Assembly (NCBI RefSeq): GCF_000758165.1
Contig: NZ_JNUP01000045.1
Coordinates: 42,894-106,893 of the forward strand
Source: Spirochaeta lutea
Lineage (GTDB): Bacteria > Spirochaetota > Spirochaetia > DSM-27196 > Salinispiraceae
Length of the DNA stretch: 64,000 nucleotides
Reading direction: 5' to 3'
The translations under genes were made by a program, and so were the position numbers. The notes under the pieces were generated by a model, which ran no database searches, had not been told where the DNA came from, and worked only from the letters and a program-made list of their open reading frames with translations. How positions within the stretch are numbered: position 1 is the stretch's first letter; every line of letters begins with the position of its first letter. Shown here in pieces: positions 25,908 to 34,720 of this stretch.

Positions 25908-26888
25908 TTAGTCCATATACAATACGCGTTTAGCTGCATTAACGATCTTTGCCAGGGTGGGCTGCACTTCCAATTCCATGGTGTGATTATAGGGCATGGG
26001 TACATCCTCGCTCGCAATCAACTCAACCTGGGCATCGAGAATATCGAAACAATTTTTGCTAATCAGGTATGCAATGTGGCTTCCGACACTTGCCATGGGC
26101 CAAGCCTCATCGATAACCACAGCCCGGTTGGTTTTCCGCACCGATTCGTAGATTGTCTGCTCATCTAGGGGTCTTAGTGACCGAAGATCCACCACCTCTG
26201 CGTTCACTCCCGATTCTTCCAGCTGCTTTGCTGCCTCCAGGACCATGTGCACTGGTTTCCCGAAGGTAATGAGGGTCACATCATCACCCTGGCGTTTAGT
26301 ATCGGCCTTCCCCAGGGGAATCAGGTATTCTTCCTCAGGCACCTCGCCTTGTAAGCCGTACATCATTTCAGCCTCAAGAAAGATAACCGGATTGTCATCC
26401 CGTATAGCACTCTTCAGCAGCCCCTTCCCATCATAGGGGGTGGACGGAGCCACTACCTTTAATCCCGGGATGTGGGTGTAGTAGCTAGCAAAGCTCTGGC
26501 TATGCTGGGAACTGAGATATTCTGCGGGCCCGTTGGGACCTCGAATAACCATGGGTACATTCAACTGGCCGCCGGACATATGTCGAAACTTGGCGGCGTT
26601 ATTCACCAACTGGTCCAGAGCTAACAAACCGAAATTAAAGGTCATCCATTCCACAATAGGTCGCAGCCCCGCAAGAGCGGCGCCAACCCCGAGGCCTGTG
26701 AAGCCCAGTTCGGCAATTGGGGTATCCAATACCCTGTTCGGGCCGTATTTATCTAATAAACCCTTGGAAACCTTGTAGGCACCGTTATACTCTGCGACCT
26801 CTTCGCCCATGAGAAACACACTCTCATCCCGGGCCATCTCCTCGTCCATCGCCTGATTTAATGCTTCTCTAAAAGTTATTACTGCCAT
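25908..26888 (-). CDS. pdhB: Pyruvate dehydrogenase E1 component, beta subunit
   Basis: 326 residues. Partner of E1-alpha in the heterotetrameric E1 that decarboxylates pyruvate with thiamine diphosphate. The N-terminus MAVITFREALNQAMDEEM and FLMGEEVAEYNGAY are typical; the latter holds the Glu that activates the thiamine ring. GADVLVDLRSLRPLDEQ-type and VIDEAWPMASVG motifs in the C-terminal half belong to the transketolase C domain. Translation follows E1-alpha after 17 bp. Confidence 0.94.
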   Translation of the reverse strand: MAVITFREALNQAMDEEMARDESVFLMGEEVAEYNGAYKVSKGLLDKYGPNRVLDTPIAELGFTGLGVGAALAGLRPIVEWMTFNFGLLALDQLVNNAAKFRHMSGGQLNVPMVIRGPNGPAEYLSSQHSQSFASYYTHIPGLKVVAPSTPYDGKGLLKSAIRDDNPVIFLEAEMMYGLQGEVPEEEYLIPLGKADTKRQGDDVTLITFGKPVHMVLEAAKQLEESGVNAEVVDLRSLRPLDEQTIYESVRKTNRAVVIDEAWPMASVGSHIAYLISKNCFDILDAQVELIASEDVPMPYNHTMELEVQPTLAKIVNAAKRVLYMD

Positions 26889-26905
26889 AAAAACTCCCTG
26901 CTTCC

Positions 26906-27901
26906 TTATTCAGCGTAGATATCTTCGTACATAGTATGGAGAGGCGGTTCTGGGCTTTCATCGGCAAAGTCTACAGCCTCCTGCACAATCTTCTTAACCT
27001 GGTTGTCATACTCCTTAAACTCTTCTTCCTTCAGGAGCTTGGCTTCCAATAAATCAGACTTCAGCTGAACTATGGGATCCTGTTGTTTATAGTTCTCGAG
27101 TTCATCTTTAGTACGGTATTTTGCCGGGTCGGACATGGAATGTCCCTTATAGCGGTAGGTTTTAATATCCAGTAAATAGGCCTTTCCGGTCTTTCTGGAT
27201 TCCTCCACTACCTCTTTGACGCCCTCATACACCGATAATACGTTCATTCCATCCAGAGTTCGTCCTTCCAGACCGTAACCCTCAGCCTTGATGGCGAAAT
27301 CCTCTACGGCGGAAACACGCTTGACAGCCGTTCCCATTCCGAATTGGTTATTTTCAACTATGTACACTATGGGTAGCTTCCAAACTGCGGCGAGGTTTAG
27401 ACTCTCGTGGAAGGCCCCCTGATGGATGGCACCGTCGCCGAAATAACAAAGCGTCACCCCCATATCCTTGGTTTTTCCTAGCTTATACTCGTAGGCGCTT
27501 TTAAAGGCCACCCCGGTTGCCACAGGAATCTGGGCCCCTACGATGCCGTTTCCCCCGAACATATGGCGTTCTTTGTCAAACATATGCATAGAGCCGCCCT
27601 TACCGCGGCTTACTCCGGTGATCTTCCCATAGAGTTCGGCCATAATCCCCTTGGGGTCCATCCCGCAGGCAATAGCATGTCCATGGTCGCGATACGCCGT
27701 TAATACATAATCCCGGGTCAAATCCAGGGCCCGGATCGAGCCCAGGGCAACCCCCTCCTGACCGTTGTACAGGTGACAAAAACCACCTATCTTTTTAAGT
27801 CCGTACATCTGACCGGCCTTTTCCTCAAACCGGCGGATTAACAACATGTCCTTTAATAAGCCATGGAGAAAATCCTTGTCATATTTTTTAAGTGAACTCA
27901 T
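26906..27901 (-). CDS. pdhA: Pyruvate dehydrogenase E1 component, alpha subunit
   Basis: 331 residues. Binds thiamine diphosphate and forms the E1 active site with the beta subunit. Shows the TPP motif beginning GDGA (YFGDGAIHQGAFHESLN) and ending NN (VENNQFGMGT), plus the phosphorylation-loop-like YRYKGHSMSDPAKYR. The ATG at 27901 is chosen because AAGGAG lies 8 bases upstream; the ATG 18 bp earlier lacks such a site. It follows the PNPOx-like gene by about 28 bp. Confidence 0.94.
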   Translation of the reverse strand: MSSLKKYDKDFLHGLLKDMLLIRRFEEKAGQMYGLKKIGGFCHLYNGQEGVALGSIRALDLTRDYVLTAYRDHGHAIACGMDPKGIMAELYGKITGVSRGKGGSMHMFDKERHMFGGNGIVGAQIPVATGVAFKSAYEYKLGKTKDMGVTLCYFGDGAIHQGAFHESLNLAAVWKLPIVYIVENNQFGMGTAVKRVSAVEDFAIKAEGYGLEGRTLDGMNVLSVYEGVKEVVEESRKTGKAYLLDIKTYRYKGHSMSDPAKYRTKDELENYKQQDPIVQLKSDLLEAKLLKEEEFKEYDNQVKKIVQEAVDFADESPEPPLHTMYEDIYAE

Positions 27902-27928
27902 GAAACTATCTCCTTCCATTCCCAGATA

Positions 27929-28372
27929 TCAAGCCGTTACAGTTGAGCGTTCTCTCTCCCCAGTTCCAGGATGGTAGATTTCGATTTCTTCAATGACCGT
28001 CTCAATCACTACCAACTCGGAAGGATCATTATGAAGCTTCCAGAAGGCCTCCAGGTTCCGGCCCAGGGCCTCAATAACCGTGGAGAGGAGGTTGGGATTC
28101 TCCACAATCTGAATAGTCCCAGTAACACTGATAACCTGTCGGTAATTTTTTGCCGTAAAAAGCCACGTTGCCTTGGGTTTTTCCCGCAGCACAGGTACCT
28201 TCCCTGCATCGGGAAAGGTTACTGAATAGAGAAAACCATCCTGGCCCCGTACAGTTCCGGCTGTCATCCACCGCATCCGGGGAACCCCCTGGGGGTCCAC
28301 GCAAGCCAGTACGCCAGCCTTGTTTTCGTCCAACATCTTGTCCAGTTCACCGAACATCTGTTTGATGTCCAT
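27929..28372 (-). CDS. Pyridoxamine 5'-phosphate oxidase-like FMN-binding split-barrel protein
   Basis: 147 residues, soluble. Resembles the small general-stress/PNPOx-like flavoproteins: N-terminal helix, GVLACVDPQGVPRMRWM, FLYSVTFPDAGKVPVLREKP, WLFTAKNYRQVISVTGTIQIV. Such proteins bind FMN or FAD, and most members of this subgroup are not true PNP oxidases. Good Shine-Dalgarno (AAGGAGG). It is placed between lipoate ligase and the PDH genes on the same strand, so a role linked to PDH or to redox stress is possible but not shown. Confidence 0.78.
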   Translation of the reverse strand: MDIKQMFGELDKMLDENKAGVLACVDPQGVPRMRWMTAGTVRGQDGFLYSVTFPDAGKVPVLREKPKATWLFTAKNYRQVISVTGTIQIVENPNLLSTVIEALGRNLEAFWKLHNDPSELVVIETVIEEIEIYHPGTGERERSTVTA

Positions 28373-28437
28373 GGGTCCTCCTTACCACTATTTGAGTCTC
28401 AATGACCCGCTATACCCGGTTGTGTTTACCAAACCCA

Positions 28438-29463
28438 TCACCGGCTTCCCACCGGATCCAGAAAAGACAGATCTGTTTTTACTTCTCCCTGGAACCGGAT
28501 TCCCGGTGAGAAAACACGGACTTTCTCACCCTGGGGTTCGGTTTGGGTCAGGCTCCGAATACAGCCATCCTCTATATGCAACCTCGTTTGAGGCGAATTC
28601 CGAAAAATACACTCAAAAGGCTTTGTTCTTCCAAAGTTCCACTCCCAGGATCGGTACCCATCCAGTAGAGTGGATATTCGGTTATCCTTCCTCCAAAGCC
28701 CAGTATCAATACCGAATCTTTTAACTCCTGCCGTTACATCCCCGAGGCCCCAGGCTTGCACAGCCTCCTGCCAAGTCTGACTGATGGCCTCCGCCACCTG
28801 ATGGACAGTCAACTCCTGCTTTACCTGGGAAAGATTCACCACCGGCGAAGGCGCTGAATCAACCCAACGCCCTGTAAGCTGGGCCTCACCGGACCGCCTG
28901 AACCCCCCGAGGGCACGTCGAAGATTGTCCAAATCAGCTTGAACCAACACTGTCCCGTGATGTAATACCCGGTCCCGGGTATACCAGAGGGCGTTACCGC
29001 TAAACTTTTTCCCCCCATGTAAAAGATCACCCCGGTCGGAAACCTCCACTGAAATCCCTAGGGATTCCACGGCAGAGGCTAACAGTCCCAGATTACTTCC
29101 CTGGCTGAAGCCGGACTTAGGCATAATAAAGGAATAATTAAGATTTCCCTCATCATGATATACCGTCCCCCCCCCGCTCTTCCTTCGCCGTAGGGGAATC
29201 CCAAGATTGTTCAGAGCCAAGACATCGGCCTCCTGCCACGGGTTTTGGTGTTTTCCCATCACAACTGCCGGTTCACTTACGTACAGCAATAGCAGGGGAC
29301 CAGGAGTGTGGAGGTTGGTAAAAATAAACTCCTCTATACTGAGGTTCCAATCGATGTCCCCCAGCCCCATGTTGATCCATCCGCCGGATATCCCACCCGT
29401 CCCGGAATCGTCCAAGGATGGCTCCAGAAACTCAGTTGGGTCGACTTGATATTTCCTGAGCAT
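28438..29463 (-). CDS. lplA: Lipoate-protein ligase
   Basis: 341 residues. Activates lipoate with ATP and transfers it to the lysine of lipoyl domains, here most plausibly the PDH E2 encoded downstream. The key motif is RRRKSGGGTVYHDEGNLNYSF (about residues 92-112) with the lipoate-binding GGG, followed by KKFSGNALWYTRDRVLHHGTVLV, typical of LplA. A C-terminal domain of about 100 residues is present, so it need not rely on a separate LplB. First gene of the minus-strand cluster; dependence on scavenged lipoate is suggested, since no lipA/lipB is in the window. Confidence 0.9.
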   Translation of the reverse strand: MLRKYQVDPTEFLEPSLDDSGTGGISGGWINMGLGDIDWNLSIEEFIFTNLHTPGPLLLLYVSEPAVVMGKHQNPWQEADVLALNNLGIPLRRRKSGGGTVYHDEGNLNYSFIMPKSGFSQGSNLGLLASAVESLGISVEVSDRGDLLHGGKKFSGNALWYTRDRVLHHGTVLVQADLDNLRRALGGFRRSGEAQLTGRWVDSAPSPVVNLSQVKQELTVHQVAEAISQTWQEAVQAWGLGDVTAGVKRFGIDTGLWRKDNRISTLLDGYRSWEWNFGRTKPFECIFRNSPQTRLHIEDGCIRSLTQTEPQGEKVRVFSPGIRFQGEVKTDLSFLDPVGSR

Positions 29464-29909
29464 TTTACTCTCTTTTTTTTCGTTTTGTGAAGAGCTGATT
29501 TGAAATCTCTTTCTTTCCTAATCCAGACAACCACATCTACTGCATAAAAATTAATCAAATTGGTCACAAGACCTACTAAAAATATAAGGTAATCCGATGA
29601 ATTGGGCAAACCAAGTTTTTTGCATAGTCCCGTTCTCTATTTGGATCCCACCATCCTAGTTTGTTCTGGACTACCTGCTTCATGGATTTTGTTTATATCT
29701 CTATAAAAATATTGATAAACTTTTCGACATAGAGTATCCTGTCCCAGTAGTTTATGACAACTTTTGTAATGTTTACAAGCCTTGAAGGGGTAGCCTTTGT
29801 ATGCCACCCTTACCCAAAGCCCCCCAGGCTTTTTGATATACAAAGACAATTTTCATAGACTATACTTTGGAAGATAGTACAAACAGGTTAATCTAGTGGA
29901 GGAGGCGCT
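29464..29909. other. Divergent intergenic region between lplA and nqrB
   Basis: 446 bp, visibly AT-rich. It must hold promoters for both the PDH cluster (minus) and the NQR operon (plus). A TATACT at 29861-29866 is a candidate -10 for nqrB, with no good -35. An inverted repeat TTGTAA-TGT-TTACAA at 29764-29778 could be an operator. No gene is supported: the short ORFs here have no recognisable features. Confidence 0.5.
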
Positions 29910-31115
29910 GTGTTTCAAAAACAAATCATCATGCGGCGGGTACTGTACTCGCTTGTGCCAATTTTCCTATGGTCATTATGGCTCTACGGATGGCGTTCAG
30001 TAGCAGTTGCTGCAGTTGTTTTCGGTCTTGGGATCCTGACGGAATTCATAATGGAAAAAAGTCGGAATAAGAAAGTCAGCGAGGCTGTATTGGTCACCTC
30101 TGCCCTGCTTGCCCTGTCCCTGCCACCCGCAGTTCCGCTCTGGGTTGCAGGAATTGCCACCGTATTCGCTGTAGTCATGGGTAAGGGTGTTTATGGCGGA
30201 TTCGGCAGGAACATCTTCAACCCCGCCATAACCGGACGGATTTTTACCTATATTTCCTTCCCGCTCCTAATGCAGACAACCTGGATGATTCCCGGATCTT
30301 TCGGAACCCTCGGCATCAATAGCCAAACCCAGGGAAGCTCCTGGCCTGAGGCACTCATGGTCATCGCCATTATCGCCCTCGCATATATACTAATTACCCG
30401 AAACTTCGAGAAAAAAGCCCTGGTTAAGGGAACAATCTTTGGGGGAATCGCCCTGACAATCCTAGGCTATATCCTTCTCGGCAGCCTCGGCCTTCGGGGA
30501 ATGGAAATTGATGCGGTCTCCACTGCCACTCCCCTGGAGATATACCGTGGTGCCCAGGCAGCAAATCTCCCCCAGGGCACGGAATACCTCAACCAAAACT
30601 CTCTACTAAACCTCTTTTTCGGAAGAAGGGTCGGCGCCCTGGGAGAATCCTCCATTTTCCTTATTATCCTGGCGGGAATCTACCTGATCTACACCAAGAC
30701 TGCTAATTGGCGAATGATTCTATCCACCCTCACCAGCGCAACCATTTTGGTGGTCATCTTCTATTTCTCAGGCCTCATGGAACAGCTGAGTCCTGCTATG
30801 AGCCCTCAGGGTAAAAGCGGAGTGGAGCATCTTGAGGTGATTCTATCGTTTTTATTCAGCGGAAGCCTCTTTTTTGTTGCCGTTTTCATGGCTACCGACC
30901 CCGTTTCCGCCCCGAATAAGAAAATCAGCCAGTATATCTATGGTGTAATCATCGGAAGTGTAACCATCCTGATTCGTGTGTTCTCCGGTTTTCCCGAGGG
31001 AACGAGCTTCGGTATCCTGTTAGCCAATACCTTTGCCAGCCTCCTGGATGAAATTATTCCAGCTCAAAAAAAGAAGGCCGCAAAGAAACCGGCTAAGACC
31101 GCATCAAAGGCTTAG
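29910..31115 (+). CDS. nqrB: Na+-translocating NADH:quinone reductase subunit B
   Basis: 401 residues with about ten TM segments; inner-membrane core of NQR (NqrB/RnfD family). The covalent FMN threonine is in DAVSTATPLE, and YGGFGRNIFNPAITGR and FFVAVFMATDPVSAP are family signatures. The N-terminus is about 50 residues shorter than proteobacterial NqrB, and the C-terminus ends in a Lys/Ala-rich tail. NQR rather than RNF identity rests on the NqrF gene at the end of the operon. The start is a GTG behind GGAGGAGG. No nqrA precedes it: upstream is non-coding and then lplA on the other strand. Confidence 0.9.
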   Translation: MFQKQIIMRRVLYSLVPIFLWSLWLYGWRSVAVAAVVFGLGILTEFIMEKSRNKKVSEAVLVTSALLALSLPPAVPLWVAGIATVFAVVMGKGVYGGFGRNIFNPAITGRIFTYISFPLLMQTTWMIPGSFGTLGINSQTQGSSWPEALMVIAIIALAYILITRNFEKKALVKGTIFGGIALTILGYILLGSLGLRGMEIDAVSTATPLEIYRGAQAANLPQGTEYLNQNSLLNLFFGRRVGALGESSIFLIILAGIYLIYTKTANWRMILSTLTSATILVVIFYFSGLMEQLSPAMSPQGKSGVEHLEVILSFLFSGSLFFVAVFMATDPVSAPNKKISQYIYGVIIGSVTILIRVFSGFPEGTSFGILLANTFASLLDEIIPAQKKKAAKKPAKTASKA

Positions 31116-31125
31116 GAGGGAGGAT

Positions 31126-31758
31126 ATGGATAAAAACGGATTAGTATACACCATCATATTTTCATTTCTGGTAACCTTCGGATTTGTATTCCTTCTGGCC
31201 CTCGCCAATGAAGGAACCCGTACCATCGTGGAAGAAAACGCCAAGGTTGCTGACTACCAAGCCGTTCTCACCGCCCTTGGTATGGAGTATGAAGTAGGCA
31301 ATAACCAGGACATCATCCAGAAATATCAGCAGGTTTCCGATGTTACCGATACCTACGGATCATCCGACGGAAGCACCCTGTACCGTGCAGAAGTTGAAAA
31401 CCAGGAACGCTACGCCTTGAGAACCCAAGGCTCCGGGCTCTGGGGCACCATTGAACTAGTGTTAGGGTTTGATTCCAGCCTGAGAACCTTCTCCGGTCTT
31501 GAGATCATTTCTCACAACGAAACCCCGGGCCTGGGTGGACGGATTGATGAATCCTGGTTCAAGGAACAGTTCGTAAATCAGCAGATTCCGGGAGAGAGCC
31601 GGCTGTCTTTTAAGCAGGGCACCGGGAGCGGCGATCCGAATAAAAACGATAGCGGTGTGGATGCCATTACGGGAGCAACCCGGACAAGCGAAAGCATGGA
31701 CACAATAATTAACCGCGCCATCGACCGAATGCGTCAGATTTTGGGAGGTAAATCATGA
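31126..31758 (+). CDS. nqrC: Na+-translocating NADH:quinone reductase subunit C
   Basis: 210 residues: one N-terminal TM, then an extracytoplasmic FMN-binding domain. DAITGATRTSESM carries the threonine that receives FMN (NqrC/RnfG family; attachment by ApbE, which is not encoded here). ISHNETPGLGGRI is the other family motif. The ATG at 31126 follows AGGAGGGAGG; the in-frame start at 31033 lies inside nqrB and is rejected. It ends in a 4-bp overlap with nqrD. Confidence 0.92.
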   Translation: MDKNGLVYTIIFSFLVTFGFVFLLALANEGTRTIVEENAKVADYQAVLTALGMEYEVGNNQDIIQKYQQVSDVTDTYGSSDGSTLYRAEVENQERYALRTQGSGLWGTIELVLGFDSSLRTFSGLEIISHNETPGLGGRIDESWFKEQFVNQQIPGESRLSFKQGTGSGDPNKNDSGVDAITGATRTSESMDTIINRAIDRMRQILGGKS

Positions 31759-32378
31759 GTGAGGCTAAGGCCATCCTAAAGAATAATATTTGGGAGAATA
31801 ATCCCATATTGATCCAAATATTGGGGATCTGTTCCACCTTGGCGGTAACCAACCTACTCACCAATACACTCATCATGACAATTGGAGTTACCTTTGTTAC
31901 CGCCCTGTCGAGTTTTACTATTTCCATCATCAAGAAAATGATCCCCCGGAAGGTCCGGATGATCGTACAAACCCTTGTCATCGCGTTTTATGTAATCATC
32001 GTAGACATCCTGCTTAAGGCCTACGCTCCGGAAATTAGCAAAAACCTCGGCCCCTATGTCGGACTGATTATTACAAACTGTATCATCATGGGAAGGGCGG
32101 AGGCCTTCGCCCAATCAAATCCCCCCCTCATATCCTTCTGGGACGGATTTACCAGCGGGCTCGGGTACATGTCCGTGCTCATGCTTCTTGCGTTTGTTCG
32201 GGAGCTGCTGGGCTTTGGAACCTTATTCGGGTTCCGGGTAATGCCCATGGAGTTTACAAACGGAGGATACAATTGGACCATTATGGTTATGGCGCCGAGT
32301 GCCTTCTTCCTGGTAGGGATTCTACTCTGGATTGCAAAGGAGACTATGTTGAAACAAGAGACCGGAGGTGATAAATGA
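31755..32378 (+). CDS. nqrD: Na+-translocating NADH:quinone reductase subunit D
   Basis: 207 residues with six TM segments, one of the paired NqrD/NqrE membrane subunits that hold an intramembrane Fe centre. Typical NPILIQILGICSTLAVTN, VGLIITNCIIMGRAEAFA and a periplasmic loop. The cysteines in LGICSTLAV and ITNCIIMGR are the conserved pair thought to bind iron together with NqrE. Overlaps nqrC and nqrE by 4 bp each. Confidence 0.94.
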   Translation: MSEAKAILKNNIWENNPILIQILGICSTLAVTNLLTNTLIMTIGVTFVTALSSFTISIIKKMIPRKVRMIVQTLVIAFYVIIVDILLKAYAPEISKNLGPYVGLIITNCIIMGRAEAFAQSNPPLISFWDGFTSGLGYMSVLMLLAFVRELLGFGTLFGFRVMPMEFTNGGYNWTIMVMAPSAFFLVGILLWIAKETMLKQETGGDK

Positions 32379-32968
32379 GTCCTGTAATAAGTCCTTTTTC
32401 ATTATTTTTTGCATCGATTCTTACATCAAATATCCTGTTAGCGAATTTCTTAGGGATGTGCTCCTTCATTTCCATCTCAAAGGATATGAAGTCATCCAAC
32501 GGGCTGGGGATGGCGGTAACGGTGGTGCTGGTTATCACCGGCATGGCCAACTGGGCTGTGCTCCATTTTATTTTGATACCCCTCGGACTAGAATACCTCA
32601 GGTACATCGTATTCATCGTGGTAATCGCCGCGGTTGTACAGATTCTCGAGATGGTGATCGACCGGGTCAGCCCGGCTCTGTATATGAGTCTGGGAATATT
32701 TCTCCCCCTCATTACCGTTAACTGCGCGATTCTCGGGGTAGCCCTATTCATTGAAATTCGAAATTACAGCTTCATACAAAGCGTCATATACAGCCTGGGT
32801 TCGGGCCTTGGCTGGTGGTTAGCCATCATGGCCCTTTCTGCGATTCGAAAGAAGGTTGATAAGGCACCGGTGCCGGCGGGATTGCAAGGACCGGGAATCA
32901 CCATGATTACAATTGGATTCATGGCTATGGCATTTATCGGATTCTCCGGCATGCTACAGGTTCAATAA
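32375..32968 (+). CDS. nqrE: Na+-translocating NADH:quinone reductase subunit E
   Basis: 197 residues with six TM segments, the inverted-topology partner of NqrD. Signature parts: ILLANFLGMCSFISISK and LPLITVNCAILGVALF, each with a conserved Cys for the shared Fe centre. The Cys-containing segments of NqrD and NqrE are both intact, so electron transfer across the membrane should be possible. Overlaps nqrD by 4 bp. Confidence 0.94.
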   Translation: MSPVISPFSLFFASILTSNILLANFLGMCSFISISKDMKSSNGLGMAVTVVLVITGMANWAVLHFILIPLGLEYLRYIVFIVVIAAVVQILEMVIDRVSPALYMSLGIFLPLITVNCAILGVALFIEIRNYSFIQSVIYSLGSGLGWWLAIMALSAIRKKVDKAPVPAGLQGPGITMITIGFMAMAFIGFSGMLQVQ

Positions 32969-32978
32969 GGAGGATTTG

Positions 32979-34106
32979 GTGAACATTGCAACACTATTTC
33001 TAGCACCCCTTTCACTCGGCGTCATTAGTGCTGTTCTTGGTGCTCTCATCTCTATAACTGACAGAATTGTGAACAACTACGGAGATGTGGTGATAGATAT
33101 TAATAGCGGCAAAAAAGATCTTAACGTCAAAGGCGGTAGTCCCCTCCTATTAAGTCTGGCTGAACAAGATATTTTTGTTCCGTCGGCCTGCGGGGGCCGT
33201 GGAAGCTGCGGAGCTTGTAAGGTCAAGGTTCTATCCGATGTAGGCCCCCACCTCCCGACGGAAACCCCGTACCTGACAAAGGAGGAGCAGGCAGAGAATA
33301 TCCGGCTCAGCTGTCAGGTTAAGGTCAAGCAGAGCCTGGAGATTGAGATTCCCGAGGAACTCTTCAACATTCAAAAGCTCACCACAAAGGTGAAAAAAAT
33401 CACCGACGTGACCCACGACATCAAGGAAGTCCTGTTAGAACTTCCTGAAGGAACCGACCTGCAGTATCAACCCGGACAATACGGCCAGTTCGAGGTTCCT
33501 CCTTATAATAAGATTAAGGAACGGACTCAACGGGCATACAGTTTCAGTTCCAACCCTAACGATAAAAACCACCTCGAATTTCTCATTCGGCTGGTCCCCG
33601 GGGGAATTGTCACTACCTACGTGCATGAGCACCTCCAAGAGGGACAGAGTATCAATGTCGTGGCTCCGGTGGGTGATTTCAAGGTACAGAAGACCGATGC
33701 TCAAATGATCTGCGTCGCCGGCGGATCGGGAATGGCTCCCTTTAAGTCAATTTTCTCTCACATGGTAGACACCGGAGAGATCGAAAACCGGGAGGTGTGG
33801 TACTTCTTCGGGGCCAGAACCACCAAGGATTTGTTTTACCTGGAGTGGCTCGCCGACCTGGAGAAGAAGTACAAGAACTTTCACTTTATCCCCGCCCTCT
33901 CTGAACCAGAAGAGAATGCCGATTGGAAGGGTGAAACCGGCCTCATAACCGAAGTACTGAAGTCCTACCTGGAAACCAAGATCGATACCGAAAAAACCAA
34001 GGAAGGCTATCTCTGCGGTAGCCCGGGAATGCTCGATGCGTGTATGATCGTGATGAGGCAATTCGGTATGGATGAGAACAAGATCTACTTCGATAAGTTC
34101 GCATAA
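32979..34106 (+). CDS. nqrF: Na+-translocating NADH:quinone reductase subunit F
   Basis: 375 residues; the NADH-oxidising entry subunit. N-terminal TM (about 3-28), a plant-type [2Fe-2S] domain with CGGRGSCGAC and the fourth Cys in LSCQVKV, then a ferredoxin-reductase domain with the FAD-binding RAYSFSSNP and NAD-binding GGSGMAPFKS. This subunit distinguishes NQR from RNF, which uses RnfB/RnfC instead. The GTG start at 32979 sits 5 bases after AAGGAGG; the in-frame ATG at 32913 lies inside nqrE and is rejected. Confidence 0.94.
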   Translation: MNIATLFLAPLSLGVISAVLGALISITDRIVNNYGDVVIDINSGKKDLNVKGGSPLLLSLAEQDIFVPSACGGRGSCGACKVKVLSDVGPHLPTETPYLTKEEQAENIRLSCQVKVKQSLEIEIPEELFNIQKLTTKVKKITDVTHDIKEVLLELPEGTDLQYQPGQYGQFEVPPYNKIKERTQRAYSFSSNPNDKNHLEFLIRLVPGGIVTTYVHEHLQEGQSINVVAPVGDFKVQKTDAQMICVAGGSGMAPFKSIFSHMVDTGEIENREVWYFFGARTTKDLFYLEWLADLEKKYKNFHFIPALSEPEENADWKGETGLITEVLKSYLETKIDTEKTKEGYLCGSPGMLDACMIVMRQFGMDENKIYFDKFA

Positions 34107-34118
34107 GGAGGCGCTTCC

Positions 34119-34583
34119 ATGAAGATGACACCCGAATATCAGAAGGCACAGCAGAATATGCAGGCTGGTGTAATCACTGCGGATGGGTTCCTCGGTGATG
34201 ACCGGAGGCCTCTTTTGGATATAATCGAGCATGATGAGGAGACTATGAAGGAGCTCGATCTGGATTTTGAGATTCTCACCGCCAGAATGCGCTACCTCAT
34301 GGAGGAAGGTCGTAAAGGCTTGGGAGAACCGGTGACCATCGACAATAAATGGATTGTCAGGGTTGACGAGGCCCGGGGGTATCTCCCCTCTCCCTTTGAG
34401 GACGGAATATTCCGAAAAGTGAACGCCGAGGTAGAGCTTTTAGTGGATGGCAAAGCCAGCGGTAAAACCTTGGTGTATACCGAGATGAGTCTCCATCTGA
34501 TTGAGAAATACCACTTTTTTGAGGGCAAGGGCTCTCCGTTCCGCCTTGAACCGCTGCATGCCAAAGCCATCCTCGGATTATAG
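34119..34583 (+). CDS. Conserved-looking protein of unknown function at the end of the NQR operon
   Basis: 154 residues, soluble, acidic, no Cys, signal peptide or TM. Not recognised. It has charged helices (about 1-70: LLDIIEHDEETMKELDLDFEIL) and a more beta-rich C-terminal half (KWIVRVDEARGYLPSPFEDG, EVELLVDGKASGKTLVYTEMSLHLIEKYHFF). It begins 12 bp after nqrF with its own GGAGG and is followed by a strong hairpin, so it belongs to the nqr transcript. It is not NqrM or ApbE. An assembly or regulatory role in NQR is only an inference from position. Confidence 0.65.
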   Translation: MKMTPEYQKAQQNMQAGVITADGFLGDDRRPLLDIIEHDEETMKELDLDFEILTARMRYLMEEGRKGLGEPVTIDNKWIVRVDEARGYLPSPFEDGIFRKVNAEVELLVDGKASGKTLVYTEMSLHLIEKYHFFEGKGSPFRLEPLHAKAILGL

Positions 34584-34592
34584 TCGCCCGCC

Positions 34593-34628
34593 CTATTCTT
34601 CCTGGGTATTTTCCCCCAGGAAGAATAG
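34593..34628 (+). terminator. Long perfect hairpin ending the NQR operon
   Basis: CTATTCTTCCTGGG pairs perfectly with CCCAGGAAGAATAG (14 bp) around an 8-base loop. No T-run follows at once (a short one lies about 25 bases on), so it may be a 3' stabiliser or an atypical terminator. Confidence 0.6.
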
Positions 34629-34720
34629 CTTCCCCTCAGCTGAGAAAATTTTTCTAATACCACCCTTGATAATGATCCTAAGAGTCTTACACTTAACTGT
34701 ATATTTACAGTGGGAGAACC

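Noticed and set aside
29764..29778. Rex-type NADH-responsive operator before nqrB
   Set aside because: TTGTAA-TGT-TTACAA is too short and lacks the TTGTGA half-sites expected for Rex.
29637..29849. 70-residue ORF on the minus strand in the lplA/nqrB gap
   Set aside because: AT-rich, no ribosome site, no recognisable domain, and it occupies likely promoter DNA.
34697..34710. CTGTATATTTACAG as a LexA box
   Set aside because: The spacing between CTGT and ACAG is 6, not the 8 of the E. coli-type LexA site; kept only as an unassigned palindrome.
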